64,000 nucleotides of DNA from Candidatus Thorarchaeota archaeon (GTDB lineage Archaea; Asgardarchaeota; Thorarchaeia; Thorarchaeales; Thorarchaeaceae): contig CP070761.1 in NCBI GenBank assembly GCA_020348985.1, positions 2,355,102-2,419,101 of the forward strand. The letters run 5' to 3'. The translations under genes and the position numbers were made by a program. The notes beneath the pieces are model-generated. The model was given only the letters and a program-made list of their open reading frames with translations, did not search any database and was not told the origin of the DNA. Position 1 is the stretch's first letter. Each line of letters opens with the position of its first letter. This document shows positions 1-8,349 of the stretch, one piece after another.

Positions 1-1317
1 GAGGTTGCATTCAAACAGTCTGGAGTGATTCGTGCAGATAACATGGCTGAGCTCTTTGAAGTGGCCAATGTCTACGATGACATGGGTCTTCCTCCGGGGA
101 ATCGTGTTGCGATCATAACAAATGCGGGAGGGCCCGGTATACTCACGACTGACGCTTGTGAGCTGATGGGCTTGAAGATTGCCCAGTTATCATCAGACAC
201 TATTGCCTACTTGAAAGAAAAAATGCCGCCAGCAGCATCAGTGTACAATCCAATCGATGCATTGGGAACTGCGCAGCCTGAGCACTATTCATCGTGTCTA
301 GAGGCCGTCATGAGAGATGAGAATGTAGACTCAGTTCTGATTCTCCTGACTCCACAAGCAATGACGAAACCCATTGAGACCGCTGAGGTTTTGGTGGAAT
401 CGTACAGGAAGTACCCAGACAAACCTCTCCTTGCAGTCTTCATGGGCGGATCAACGATGGACCGACCCAGAATCATACTAAATGAGGGAGGAATACCAGA
501 ATTCGATTTTCCCGAGAGAGCGGTCAACGCCCTCGCAGAGCTCTACAGATACACCGTTGTACGAGATCGAATGACCGATGAAGCGACTCCTTCGTTTTCA
601 GTTGACAAGAAAAAGGTCAATGAGATTATTGCGAAGGTTCGAGAAGATGGCCGTCGTGTCATGTTGGGCAGTGAAGCACATTCGATTGCCGAGGCCTACG
701 GCATCCCTGTCGCGAAGATAAGATTGGCAACAAGTTCAGAAGAAGCAAAGAGAATCGCCAATGACCTCGGGTACCCCTTGGTCATGAAGATTTCAAGTCC
801 GGACATAATTCACAAGACAGACATTGGTGGCATTATGCTCGGTCTAGAAACAGAAGAGGAGGTTGAGGCGGCCTTCCTCGAGATTCTTGGTAATGCTCGA
901 ACTCATGCTCCAAGAGCTGTGATCTACGGAGTCGATGTCCAGCAGATGGTACCAAAGGGAAAGGAGCTGATAATCGGATGTTCTCGAGACGTCCAGTTTG
1001 GACCCCTCGTTATGTTTGGAGCAGGTGGCATCTTCGTGAACTATCTGAAGGATGTGGCGTTCAGGCTGGCACCATTGACACGTACGCATGCTGCTGACCT
1101 AATGGATGAGACAAAGATGAGTACCATCTTGAAGGGCGTTCGTGGAGAAGCTCCAAGTGACTTGGCAGCGCTAGAGGATACAATACTTCGAATCAGTCAA
1201 CTTGTGACAGACTTTGAGGACGTCGTCGAGTTGGACATAAACCCCGTCTTCTGTTATGAGAAAGGTCAAGGGATTTCAGCAGTCGACGTGAAGATTACGA
1301 TAAGTGGTGAACGTTAA
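1..1317 (+). CDS. Acyl-CoA synthetase (ADP-forming), alpha-beta fusion, 5' truncated
   Basis: Converts an acyl-CoA, ADP and phosphate to the free acid, CoA and ATP (or the reverse); in archaea it saves energy at the end of acid fermentation or activates acids. The frame is open from base 1, so the N-terminal CoA-binding part lies upstream of the window. Visible are the end of the ligase part, with NAGGPGILTTDACE near residue 45, and then an ATP-grasp domain from about residue 215 with the family motif SPDIIHKTDIGG containing the conserved His. The stop overlaps the next start (TAATG), so the two genes are co-translated. The substrate acid cannot be told from sequence; the beta-oxidation genes nearby suggest fatty or branched acids. 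Confidence 0.9.
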   Translation, partial: EVAFKQSGVIRADNMAELFEVANVYDDMGLPPGNRVAIITNAGGPGILTTDACELMGLKIAQLSSDTIAYLKEKMPPAASVYNPIDALGTAQPEHYSSCLEAVMRDENVDSVLILLTPQAMTKPIETAEVLVESYRKYPDKPLLAVFMGGSTMDRPRIILNEGGIPEFDFPERAVNALAELYRYTVVRDRMTDEATPSFSVDKKKVNEIIAKVREDGRRVMLGSEAHSIAEAYGIPVAKIRLATSSEEAKRIANDLGYPLVMKISSPDIIHKTDIGGIMLGLETEEEVEAAFLEILGNARTHAPRAVIYGVDVQQMVPKGKELIIGCSRDVQFGPLVMFGAGGIFVNYLKDVAFRLAPLTRTHAADLMDETKMSTILKGVRGEAPSDLAALEDTILRISQLVTDFEDVVELDINPVFCYEKGQGISAVDVKITISGER

Positions 1318-2378
1318 TGGCTAGGAATATTGTAGTAACCGGGGAGGCGGGCACAGGAAAGACCATGGTGGCCCTAGCGATTGCCATGGGACTTCGTGCC
1401 AAAGGAAAGAAAGTGGGTTACTTCAAGCCTGCTGGAGAGAAAAGCTTCAAACGTAGCAAGGACGGAATGTCGATTGACGAGGACGCTGCAATAATGAAAG
1501 ATGTCCTCGGCTTGGAGGCAGATGCTGGGTCTATCTGCCCGATACCTCAGTCTCATACATCGTTTGATGAGCTCGCAAAGATTGGCACCGCTGACCTGAA
1601 GGCCAAGATCCAGGAGTCTTATGATGAAGTATCCAGGGGCATGGATGTTGTTATCATCGAAGGTACAAGAGATCCCTGGCAGCTTCTACACGTGAATCTC
1701 TCAACCCCTCAGATAGCTCAGATGATGGAGGCCCGTGTTCTCTGCCTTGTCAATTTCACCGAGCTATCTGCGACCGACAATATCCTCCATCTGAAGAGTT
1801 TCTTCAATCAGCACGGCATCGCCTCTATGGGCGTTGTGCTGACTATGGTACCCCCGATGCTCAAGAACACGATTCAGAATGAGATACCGAAGTTCATGGA
1901 GGAACATGAAATTGGCTTCTGCGGAGCGATATATCATCGAAGAGAGCTATTCAATCCCACAATACGAGATATCCTGCGTGCTCTGGATGGAGAAATGATA
2001 GTGGGGGACGACAAGCTGGATCATCTTATCGATCAATTCCTAATTGGAAGCATGCTGCCGGAAAATGCGCTGAAGTGGTTCCGCAGAGCTAGGGACAGTG
2101 CTGTCATCACAGGCGGCGACCGTGCTGATCTTTGTCTTGCTGCAATGGAAACAGATGTAGCTTTGTTGATTCTGACTGGGGGTCTAGGTCCTGACATCCG
2201 AACAATCTCTAGGGCAAAGGAGACTGGTGTTCCCATTCTGATGACGGCTCACGACACGTATGCAACGGGGCGAATTGTTGACGGACTCATAGGGACAGTT
2301 TCTGCAGAGAATAAGAGGAAGATAAAGACCATAGAGAAGATTGTTGGTGAAGCACTGGACTTTGCATGCCTCAGTTAG
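1317..2378 (+). CDS. BioD-like P-loop protein with DRTGG domain (phosphotransacetylase N-terminal-like)
   Basis: The 353-residue protein has a P-loop GEAGTGKT at about residues 8-15 in a BioD/CobQ-like dethiobiotin-synthetase fold. A C-terminal DRTGG-type domain (GGDRADLCLAAME, about residues 262-274) follows. This is the architecture of the N-terminal half of long bacterial phosphotransacetylases (COG0857) without the catalytic transacetylase domain. Such stand-alone proteins often sit beside archaeal ADP-forming acyl-CoA synthetases, as here, where the start codon overlaps the upstream stop. A regulatory or assembly role toward the synthetase is inferred; no enzyme activity can be assigned from sequence. 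Confidence 0.75.
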   Translation: MARNIVVTGEAGTGKTMVALAIAMGLRAKGKKVGYFKPAGEKSFKRSKDGMSIDEDAAIMKDVLGLEADAGSICPIPQSHTSFDELAKIGTADLKAKIQESYDEVSRGMDVVIIEGTRDPWQLLHVNLSTPQIAQMMEARVLCLVNFTELSATDNILHLKSFFNQHGIASMGVVLTMVPPMLKNTIQNEIPKFMEEHEIGFCGAIYHRRELFNPTIRDILRALDGEMIVGDDKLDHLIDQFLIGSMLPENALKWFRRARDSAVITGGDRADLCLAAMETDVALLILTGGLGPDIRTISRAKETGVPILMTAHDTYATGRIVDGLIGTVSAENKRKIKTIEKIVGEALDFACLS

Positions 2379-2388
2379 AATCCACAAC

Positions 2389-2652
2389 CGTCCGAAGAGG
2401 GTGGTGAGAAGGAGCGGAATCGCTCCAACTCAGAAACAACGAGAGCGTTGGACTCGCCGGGAGGAGTCCAATACGCAAGATGTTGGCTTGAAGACAAGGA
2501 TAAGTCACTGTGTGTAGTTCAGCAAATACCGGCTCTTTGCTCTAGTAATACCCTGAACAAGTGACAAGTATAGCTAATCTCAAGAGAAGTGGATAGCCAA
2601 CGCTAGGTGACACGGACAGCTATTCTCAGCGGATGAGAAGTCTCGTTTTTCT
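2389..2652 (+). other. Structured non-coding interval, candidate RNA
   Basis: This gap of about 360 bases holds no credible ORF but several strong inverted repeats. GGAGCG (2411-2416) pairs CGCTCC (2421-2426). TTGGACTC (2448-2455) pairs GAGTCCAA (2464-2471), with GCG/CGC extending that stem across a two-base bulge. Nested helices GTCACT/AGTGAC (2504-2509 with 2560-2565) and GTTCAG/CTGAAC (2517-2522 with 2553-2558) follow. A terminator-like hairpin closes the interval. I could not match it to RNase P, SRP or another known RNA; a long 5' leader of the nitroreductase operon is also possible. The strand is assumed to match the neighbours. Confidence 0.3.
2623..2652 (+). terminator. Hairpin plus T-rich tail
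   Basis: TTCTCA (2623-2628) pairs TGAGAA (2634-2639) over a five-base loop and is followed by TCTCGTTTTTCTGG. It would end an RNA from the structured interval before the nitroreductase promoter. Confidence 0.35.
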
Positions 2653-2737
2653 GGTTGCTTCTGCTTCTCGCAAAGGATTTATGACAGCGTCTTCCGTTGC
2701 CAATGCGCGACTTTACTAAGTAAACGAGGTATGTTAA

Positions 2738-3505
2738 TTGGCAGGAAGTGCTGCAGAAACAACACCGGATTCGGCTGAAAGGGCTGAGGCTGGTTCGGAG
2801 ACAGCTGGTGAGCTGAAATCTCTTGAACTAGTCAGGTCTCGGAGGTCAATCCGAGAATTCACAGGCGAACGCATTCCCGATGAGCACATCGAGCTCATCT
2901 TGGAGGCTGCTCGGCATGCTCCAAGTCCGGAGAACATGCTGATGATTCGTTTCATTGTGATTCGCGACGATCAAGAAACCAAGGAATTCCTCGCAGACAT
3001 TGCTCAGGAAATGGCTGAAACCGCGTTTGGTGGTGCGCCGTTTGAGCTCACTTCTGGACGAAACTGGTTCATATCGGACCCGTATCGTGCGGCAGTCTAC
3101 GCGAGGTTAAGGGATGGAAAGCTATTCAGATATCCCGAGAAGAGCGATGCTGTAATCCTAGTTTGTGCAAGTGAAACATGGCATGATGCCGGCTATCTGT
3201 ATCCCAATGATCTCTTCGGTTCTGTTGTGTCAGGAATGGCAATTCAGAACATGTGGCTTGTAGCCACAGAGCTGGGATACGGATGTGGGTACGAGGCATT
3301 GGTCTGTTCAGACCCCCGACATGCAATGCTAATCAGAGACCGAGTTGGAATCCCGCCAACTTGGACACCTTTGACAGCATTCTGTATTGGAGTCAGAGTG
3401 TCGCCAAGAGCATTAGGACCTAGCAGACCTCCAATCGAGGGTCTCATGTACGAGGAGCGTTGGGGTCTTCCGTACAAGCGTATGGCATTCAGGAAGAAGG
3501 GGTGA
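2738..3505 (+). CDS. Nitroreductase-family flavoprotein
   Basis: FMN-dependent NAD(P)H oxidoreductase fold. The N-terminal motif SRRSIREFTGERIP, then EAARHAPSPENM and a later glycine-rich region, are typical of nitroreductases; the length of about 255 residues is at the upper end for the family. The start is TTG at 2738, seven bases after GAGGT; the ATG at 2731 is out of frame and soon stops. The first 25 residues are low-complexity (A, E, S, T) and precede the conserved domain. It heads a run with two small proteins, SCP2 and 3-hydroxyacyl-CoA dehydrogenase, so an acyl-CoA-related redox role is possible, but the substrate is unknown. Confidence 0.85.
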   Translation: MAGSAAETTPDSAERAEAGSETAGELKSLELVRSRRSIREFTGERIPDEHIELILEAARHAPSPENMLMIRFIVIRDDQETKEFLADIAQEMAETAFGGAPFELTSGRNWFISDPYRAAVYARLRDGKLFRYPEKSDAVILVCASETWHDAGYLYPNDLFGSVVSGMAIQNMWLVATELGYGCGYEALVCSDPRHAMLIRDRVGIPPTWTPLTAFCIGVRVSPRALGPSRPPIEGLMYEERWGLPYKRMAFRKKG

Positions 3506-3510
3506 ATCAA

Positions 3511-3768
3511 ATGGACGTAAGTTTCGACGAAAAGACCATGGAGAAGCTCACCGAGCTAGCAACTGAAGCAAACCTGAGCGTGCCCGGTCTCATCGAAGTA
3601 GTGATGCATCAGTTTGCCAACAATGTCGGTGCACGATGCTACACTGGCAGATGGTCAAAGGGCGAAGTCGATGACGTCAAGGGATTTCGCTATTGTGTGC
3701 AATGGCCTTTCAAACCTGGATTCCTTGAGGCAGAAGGGGACAAGGTCAAGAAGTGGAGGTTGGAATAG
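3511..3768 (+). CDS. Small unknown protein in acyl-CoA operon
   Basis: An 85-residue soluble protein, family not recognised. The N-terminal part is helical (DEKTMEKLTELATEAN, VPGLIEVVMHQF); the C-terminal part is rich in Trp, Phe and basic residues. ATG 3511 follows the purine-rich GAAGAAGGGG at a good distance; an upstream in-frame extension into the nitroreductase end lacks such a site. The stop is immediately followed by the next ATG (3769), so it is co-translated with the next small protein. Confidence 0.65.
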   Translation: MDVSFDEKTMEKLTELATEANLSVPGLIEVVMHQFANNVGARCYTGRWSKGEVDDVKGFRYCVQWPFKPGFLEAEGDKVKKWRLE

Positions 3769-4041
3769 ATGGCTAAATTTAGAAAACACCCAACAGGTCA
3801 ATGGCCCTTCTATCCAAGATTGAAAGAAGGCGACATTGAACATGAGTACTGGTCCAGCAAGAAGATGTATCACAAGGCGTTTCTCACGGACCGGATGGGC
3901 CGTATCGTTGTCACAATGGACGGTGATTCCTATGATGAGTTCTTGGATGCTGTAAGAAAGAAGAAAGGAAACATCTGGGCATCATCAATCGATGAGGCAA
4001 TGCGAGAGGCAATGGCGGCTTGGGTTGCAAAGGAGGACTGA
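3769..4041 (+). CDS. Small unknown protein next to SCP2
   Basis: A 90-residue protein not recognised as a known family. It is aromatic- and lysine-rich (WPFYPRLKEGDIEHEYW near the N-terminus) and ends in an acidic/alanine-rich helix (SIDEAMREAMAAWV). The ATG directly abuts the previous stop and is preceded by GGAGG within the end of the upstream gene. Its position between nitroreductase and SCP2 suggests a role in the same acyl-CoA or lipid pathway; this is inference only. Confidence 0.65.
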   Translation: MAKFRKHPTGQWPFYPRLKEGDIEHEYWSSKKMYHKAFLTDRMGRIVVTMDGDSYDEFLDAVRKKKGNIWASSIDEAMREAMAAWVAKED

Positions 4042-4043
4042 AG

Positions 4044-4406
4044 ATGAGTCAGTTACAGGAATTCTTCCAATTCTTGGTTTCAAAGGTCAAAGAGAAAGAA
4101 GACCTTCAGAAACTTGTTGTTGAGTGGGTCGGTCCATTCGATGGTAAGATCCTTCAGGTAACTACTGAAGATGGGCCGCAGTACATGATAGTCCAAAAGG
4201 AGCCTCCTTGGATGACAGTCCATCAGGGCACATATCCAAGTCCTGATGTCATATATCGATCAACGTCAGAAGTTCTTCTGGGAATCTTCACCGGCGAAGT
4301 ACCGTTCAAGGACACTATGGCTGATGGGCGCCTGGACGTCATTGGGAACGCAAATGAGAGCGACCCTCTGGCCAATCTCATCTTGGCTGCCATGATGGGA
4401 ATGTAG
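4044..4406 (+). CDS. SCP2 sterol-carrier-like lipid-binding protein
   Basis: A 120-residue SCP2-fold protein. The second half reads like the family consensus: DVIYRSTSEVLLGIFTGE, then a D-G-R-L-D-V-I-G-N strand and a hydrophobic C-terminal helix (PLANLILAAMMGM). SCP2 domains bind fatty acyl-CoAs and other lipids in a hydrophobic tunnel. ATG 4044 has AAGGAGG nine bases upstream. It lies 12 bases before the 3-hydroxyacyl-CoA dehydrogenase, which fits acyl-CoA delivery to beta-oxidation enzymes. Confidence 0.75.
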   Translation: MSQLQEFFQFLVSKVKEKEDLQKLVVEWVGPFDGKILQVTTEDGPQYMIVQKEPPWMTVHQGTYPSPDVIYRSTSEVLLGIFTGEVPFKDTMADGRLDVIGNANESDPLANLILAAMMGM

Positions 4407-4418
4407 GAGGTACACATC

Positions 4419-5543
4419 ATGGATGTGAAGAAGATTGCAGTGATTGGTTCGGGCTTGATGGGCGCTGGGATTGCTTATGTGTCTGCATGGAATGGCTTTG
4501 AGGTTCATATGACAGATATCAGCCAAGAATTAGTTGAGGCTGGTATGGAGAGAATCCGCAACGATGTCATGACTGGCATCGACAAGGGTAAGATGTCAAT
4601 GACCGAGGCGGAAGGTCTCATGAGTCGCCTCAAGTATGGAACAAGCGCGGAGGAGGCCGCCAAGGACGCTGATCTGGTTATAGAAGCGATTTTCGAGAAC
4701 ATGGAGGTCAAAAAGGAAGTCTTCGCCAAGATTGACGCTGCCGCTCCTGAGCATACCATCTTGGCCACAAACACATCGTCTCTTTCGATCGATGAGCTCG
4801 CTAGTGCCACCAATAGACCAGAACGGTTTGTTGGTATGCATTACTTTTCGCCCGTTGCAGCAATGAAGCTTCTAGAAATCGTGTTGGGCGAGAAGACAAG
4901 TGAGGGGACTCTGGCAGTTGCCAAAGCTGTTGGTGAGAAACAGAAGAAGACATGTGTGACAGCCAAGAACAGTCCAGGATTCATCGTAAACAGAATCCTC
5001 ATGCCTACGATGCGAGAGGCCATCATGCTATATGAACGAGGTGTGGCCACCAAGGAAGAGATTGACACGGCAATGACATCGATAGCTGGAATGCCTGCCG
5101 GGCCCTTCACTCTTGGTGACTTCGTTGGCCTAGACATTGCATTTAATGCAATGAGTACGCTCTACAGAGAGATTGGCGACTGTTTCACTCCTCCCGACAC
5201 GCTCAAGAACCTAGTAGAATCTGGTGCAATTGGCACGAAGGCTAAGAAGGGATTCTACCTTTACGGGGGCGAAGAGGAAGAACCTGAGCCTCCAAAGGGT
5301 GCAGATCTTGAGGAAGTCGCTCAAACGATTTCAATCATGGGAATCCGCGAAGCCATGTTGCTAGTAGATGAAGGGATTGCAGACAGAGAGGACATCGATT
5401 TGGCGATGAAGTTGGGTGCTGCCTTCCCACAGGGTCCGTTTGAGCAAGCAGAAAAGATTGGAATGGACAAGTGTCGCGAAATCATCACCAAGCTCTATGA
5501 AGAGCACGGTGAGTGCTATAGCGTTCCAAAGATGCTTCAATAG
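4419..5543 (+). CDS. 3-hydroxyacyl-CoA dehydrogenase
   Basis: NAD-dependent oxidation of 3-hydroxyacyl-CoA to 3-oxoacyl-CoA. The N-terminal Rossmann motif is GSGLMGAGIAYVSAWNG (about residues 10-26). Further family signatures are ATNTSSLSIDELA, MHYFSPV with the catalytic His, and KNSPGFIVNRIL. Two C-terminal 3HCDH domains follow (about residues 188-280 and 300-374), each with a GP(F)-type motif (MPAGPFTLGD, FPQGPFEQAE). The 374-residue size fits a stand-alone enzyme of the archaeal/PaaH type with a duplicated C-terminal domain, not a FadB fusion. It is the last gene of the 2738-5543 run and is followed by a hairpin terminator. Confidence 0.93.
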   Translation: MDVKKIAVIGSGLMGAGIAYVSAWNGFEVHMTDISQELVEAGMERIRNDVMTGIDKGKMSMTEAEGLMSRLKYGTSAEEAAKDADLVIEAIFENMEVKKEVFAKIDAAAPEHTILATNTSSLSIDELASATNRPERFVGMHYFSPVAAMKLLEIVLGEKTSEGTLAVAKAVGEKQKKTCVTAKNSPGFIVNRILMPTMREAIMLYERGVATKEEIDTAMTSIAGMPAGPFTLGDFVGLDIAFNAMSTLYREIGDCFTPPDTLKNLVESGAIGTKAKKGFYLYGGEEEEPEPPKGADLEEVAQTISIMGIREAMLLVDEGIADREDIDLAMKLGAAFPQGPFEQAEKIGMDKCREIITKLYEEHGECYSVPKMLQ

Positions 5544-5554
5544 CAGGTGAATGT

Positions 5555-5592
5555 GGGCAACCATCATTGGTTGTCCAATTCATCTCTTTTTC
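5555..5592 (+). terminator. Hairpin terminator after 3HCDH
   Basis: GGGCAACCA (5555-5563) pairs TGGTTGTCC (5568-5576), nine pairs including one G-T, with a four-base loop. A pyrimidine/T-rich tract follows. Confidence 0.6.
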
Positions 5593-5638
5593 TTGCGTTC
5601 GACGTGTCAGTTTCAAACTGTAAACTTGAGGAACGCAG

Positions 5639-5645
5639 TTTATAA
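5639..5645 (+). promoter_or_regulatory. TATA box of enoyl-CoA hydratase gene
   Basis: TTTATAA lies 48 bases before the ATG at 5693, preceded by a purine-rich BRE-like GAACGCAG. The expected transcript start near 5668 leaves a short leader containing GAAGGGA. Confidence 0.5.
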
Positions 5646-5692
5646 GCAGGCGTCATTCCACCTTCACAGCATTTCAATAAGAAGGGATGACA

Positions 5693-6505
5693 ATGCCAGA
5701 ATACGAAACAATGTTGTACAGCAAGGAGGGTTCGTTTCTCTCGCCTGTTAAGAACGTGGCAGTTATCAAGCTCAATCGCCCAGACGCATTGAACGCGATT
5801 AATGATCAATTCATCACAGATTTGGATGCTGCGTTGACAGAGGCCGAAAACGATCCTGACGTTCGTTCTATTGTGATAGGAACTGCCCACCCGAAGGTCT
5901 ACAGTACGGGCGCAGACCTGAAGGCGGCTCAAGCCCTGCTGAACAGTCCTGAAGAAGTGAAGGAGCTCACAATTCAAGGACAAGCTGTCATTGATAGGAT
6001 TGCTAAGCTAAGCAAGCCAACCATTGCTGCCGTACATGGTCTTGCTTTAGGCGGCGGATTCGAGATCGCGCTTGCCTGTGACATTCGCATAGCTGATGAG
6101 GAGGCGAAGTTTGGCTCAGTCGAGGTTGCCGTTGGCCTACTTCCTGGCTGGGGTGGTTGCGTCAGACTGCCAAGAATCGTGGGCCTTGGAAAGGCAATGG
6201 AAATGATTCTCACAGGCTCCCAGATCACGGCTGCGGAGGCCCTTGAGATGGGATTGATTAGCAAAGTGACATCTGTTGATGAGCTTATGAGTCAGGCAAT
6301 GTGGTATGGCGCAAAGCTCGGAGGCAATGCACCTGTTGCGATGAGATTGGCCAAGCAGGCAACTCACATGGCGTTTGAGGAAGAATACAAAGACAACCTG
6401 AAGTTCGAAGCTGAAGCAATATACGAGTGCTTCAAAACGAAGGATCTTGGCGAGGGAATTGCATCAGTCTTCGAGAAGCGTCGTGCCAAGTTTACTGGAG
6501 AATAG
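5693..6505 (+). CDS. Enoyl-CoA hydratase/isomerase family protein
   Basis: Crotonase fold. Seen are NRPDALNAIN near residue 30, the oxyanion-hole segment GLALGGGFEIALACDIR near 120, and EVAVGLLPGWGGCVRLPR near 145-162, which contains the usual catalytic Glu position. It would hydrate 2-enoyl-CoA to 3-hydroxyacyl-CoA upstream of the dehydrogenase at 4419. The ATG at 5687 touches the Shine-Dalgarno GAAGGGA (5681-5687), so ATG 5693 is the better start. It is a single-gene transcript, with its own TATA box and a terminator after it. A second paralog lies at 8843. Confidence 0.92.
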   Translation: MPEYETMLYSKEGSFLSPVKNVAVIKLNRPDALNAINDQFITDLDAALTEAENDPDVRSIVIGTAHPKVYSTGADLKAAQALLNSPEEVKELTIQGQAVIDRIAKLSKPTIAAVHGLALGGGFEIALACDIRIADEEAKFGSVEVAVGLLPGWGGCVRLPRIVGLGKAMEMILTGSQITAAEALEMGLISKVTSVDELMSQAMWYGAKLGGNAPVAMRLAKQATHMAFEEEYKDNLKFEAEAIYECFKTKDLGEGIASVFEKRRAKFTGE

Positions 6506-6516
6506 AACATCGATAT

Positions 6517-6546
6517 GGAGGCCTCTATGGCCTCCCTCACCATTTC
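6517..6546 (+). terminator. Hairpin terminator after enoyl-CoA hydratase
   Basis: GGAGGCC (6517-6523) pairs GGCCTCC (6529-6535) with a TCTAT loop; a pyrimidine-rich tail with TTTCTTCT follows. Confidence 0.6.
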
Positions 6547-6604
6547 TTCTGTCTTCACATGTTGTATCATCAAGGTTCAATAGCCTCATTTTGCCACAAT
6601 CAAC

Positions 6605-6673
6605 AACCAAATACTGGTTCTGGAGAGACTCAATGTATTCCGTCAACCTTAAGACCACGTTGGAAAAGGTTGA
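6605..6673 (+). promoter_or_regulatory. Two inverted repeats upstream of thiolase
   Basis: AACCA-AATAC-TGGTT (6605-6619) and TCAACCTT (6643-6650) with AAGGTTGA (6666-6673) lie 55-125 bases before the thiolase start. They could be operator half-sites of an acyl-CoA-responsive regulator or a leader hairpin; no regulator is identified. Confidence 0.35.
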
Positions 6674-6728
6674 GTATTGCGAGTAATGGTACCATTGGGA
6701 GAAAGACACTCCCGTGGAGGATAATCAA

Positions 6729-7895
6729 ATGGGTAGAAATGTTGCTGTAGTGGCTGGTGGCCACAGCAAGTTTGGGAAGCGATACGACGCAACCATGAGA
6801 GAGCTTTGTGCCGAGGCGTACAAGCCAATCTACGATGAAGGTATAACACAAGACAGAATCGACGCAAGTGTTCTCTCGTATGCAGCATCGCAGTTCAGTG
6901 GTCAGGGAGCAGGCTCTGCACTCATTGCTGACTATCTGGGAATCCAGGATAAGCCTCACATGAGGGTGGAATCAGCATGTACAACGGGTACTGCATCTCT
7001 GAGAGCCGCCTGGGGAATGGTGGCTGCTGGTCTCTATGACGTCATGCTAGTTCTAGGTGTTGAACAGATGAATAGAGTATCTTCAGCCACAGCAACCGAG
7101 TACATGTCACAGGCTGGAGACATGCGTTGGGAGTATCCATTTGGCATCTCCTTCCCCGCGTTCTATGCCCTTATGGCATCACGATACATGGCAGACTACG
7201 GTATTCCTCATGAAGTTTTGTCTAGGATTTCTGTGAAGTCACACCATTATGGTGCACAGAATCCAAAGGCCCATCTGCCTAAGGAAGTCTCTCTGGAAGA
7301 AGCAGACAATGCAGTACCTATCTGTAGGCCCTTGAATCTGTATGATTGCAGTCTTATCACGGACGGTGCAGCCGCAGTTGTCATAGCCGCGGAAGAGAGA
7401 GTTAAGGAGTTCACTGATCGCCCGATGTGGATCAGAGGTATCGGGGCCGGAGCATCAGAGATGATGATTCAAGATCGCAAGAGCTTGACAAGCATACCTG
7501 GTGCGAAGAGAGCTGGAAAGGCAGCCTACGAGATGGCAGGTATCGGACCAGATGACATTGACATGGCTCAGGTTCATGATTGTTTCAGCATCGCAGAACT
7601 GATTGCATACGAGGATCTTGGTTTTGCCGAGCCTGGCAAAGGTCGTGAAATCGTTGAGAACAAGGAGAACTACCACGAGGGCAGGATTCCTGTCAATTGT
7701 GACGGTGGTCTGAAGAGCAAAGGCCATCCACTTGGTGCCACCGGAATCTCAATGACGTACGAGATTCTCAAGCAGATGAGAGGTGAAGCAGAGCAGCCGT
7801 CCAGGCAGATTAAAGATGTTAAGTACGGACTTGCTCACAACGTCGGCCAGAGTGGTCAGTTTGTTAATGTCTTCATCTTTGAGAGGGGATTCTAA
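6729..7895 (+). CDS. Thiolase (SCP-x/archaeal acetyl-CoA acetyltransferase type)
   Basis: Cleaves 3-oxoacyl-CoA with CoA, or condenses two acyl-CoAs. The nucleophilic Cys lies in ESACTTGTASLRAA (about residue 82). The motifs HDCFSIAE, in place of the NEAF loop of bacterial thiolases, and GHPLGATG near residue 340 are typical of SCP-x/archaeal thiolases. GTG 6714 is in frame but sits at the Shine-Dalgarno site; ATG 6729 is eight bases after GGAGG (6716-6720) and is chosen. The stop overlaps the DUF35 start (TAATG), the usual pairing for archaeal thiolases, where DUF35 bridges thiolase to HMG-CoA synthase. No HMG-CoA synthase is in the window, so beta-oxidation is as likely as mevalonate synthesis. 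Confidence 0.92.
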   Translation: MGRNVAVVAGGHSKFGKRYDATMRELCAEAYKPIYDEGITQDRIDASVLSYAASQFSGQGAGSALIADYLGIQDKPHMRVESACTTGTASLRAAWGMVAAGLYDVMLVLGVEQMNRVSSATATEYMSQAGDMRWEYPFGISFPAFYALMASRYMADYGIPHEVLSRISVKSHHYGAQNPKAHLPKEVSLEEADNAVPICRPLNLYDCSLITDGAAAVVIAAEERVKEFTDRPMWIRGIGAGASEMMIQDRKSLTSIPGAKRAGKAAYEMAGIGPDDIDMAQVHDCFSIAELIAYEDLGFAEPGKGREIVENKENYHEGRIPVNCDGGLKSKGHPLGATGISMTYEILKQMRGEAEQPSRQIKDVKYGLAHNVGQSGQFVNVFIFERGF

Positions 7896-8311
7896 TGGCA
7901 GAGGAAAAGGAGCTCTACCTTGGGTACGCTACTGACAAAGCGGTCACGCCCTTCATGGCTGATTGGCTCAGGAATCTGGAGCAGGAAAAACTCATGAAGA
8001 GCAAGTGCACTTCATGTGGTACAGAGTATCTCCCTCCAAGGCAGCACTGTCAGAAGTGTCTCAGCATATGTGAGTTAACTGAATTCACTGAGAGAGAGGC
8101 AAAACTGTACTCGTATGTCATAGTTGACTTTGGACCTGAAAGCCTCTCAGACAAAGCACCATATGTGGTTGCAATTGGTGAATTTCCATCGGGTCTCCGG
8201 TTGACGGCTCACATTACAAACCTGATGTCCCCTCCTGAGGTCGGAATGCCTCTAAAGCTTGCTTTCGAGAAAATTGATGATAAGAAGATCAGCTACAAGT
8301 GGCTAGTCTGA
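7895..8311 (+). CDS. DUF35 Zn-ribbon/OB-fold acyl-CoA-associated protein
   Basis: A 138-residue protein with a rubredoxin-like zinc ribbon, CTSCGTEY...CQKC (about residues 40-60), followed by an OB-fold domain (YSYVIVDFG, YVVAIGEF). In archaea DUF35 proteins form a stable complex with thiolase and HMG-CoA synthase, channelling acetoacetyl-CoA. Here it overlaps the thiolase stop by one base, so a thiolase-DUF35 complex is well supported while the third partner is absent. Confidence 0.88.
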   Translation: MAEEKELYLGYATDKAVTPFMADWLRNLEQEKLMKSKCTSCGTEYLPPRQHCQKCLSICELTEFTEREAKLYSYVIVDFGPESLSDKAPYVVAIGEFPSGLRLTAHITNLMSPPEVGMPLKLAFEKIDDKKISYKWLV

Positions 8312-8318
8312 ATAACGA

Positions 8319-8349
8319 GAGGGCCAAGGCGCCCTCTTACGATTTCTTT
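8319..8349 (+). terminator. Hairpin between convergent genes
   Basis: GAGGGC (8319-8324) pairs GCCCTC (8331-8336), followed by TTACGATTTCTTTC. It lies between the DUF35 stop and the stop of the minus-strand gene. Confidence 0.5.

Noticed and set aside
2389..2652. RNase P or SRP RNA in the structured gap
   Set aside because: The conserved core motifs of these RNAs could not be found in the right order, so only a generic structured-RNA call is made.
6714..6728. GTG start for the thiolase
   Set aside because: The GTG overlaps the Shine-Dalgarno GGAGG that serves ATG 6729.
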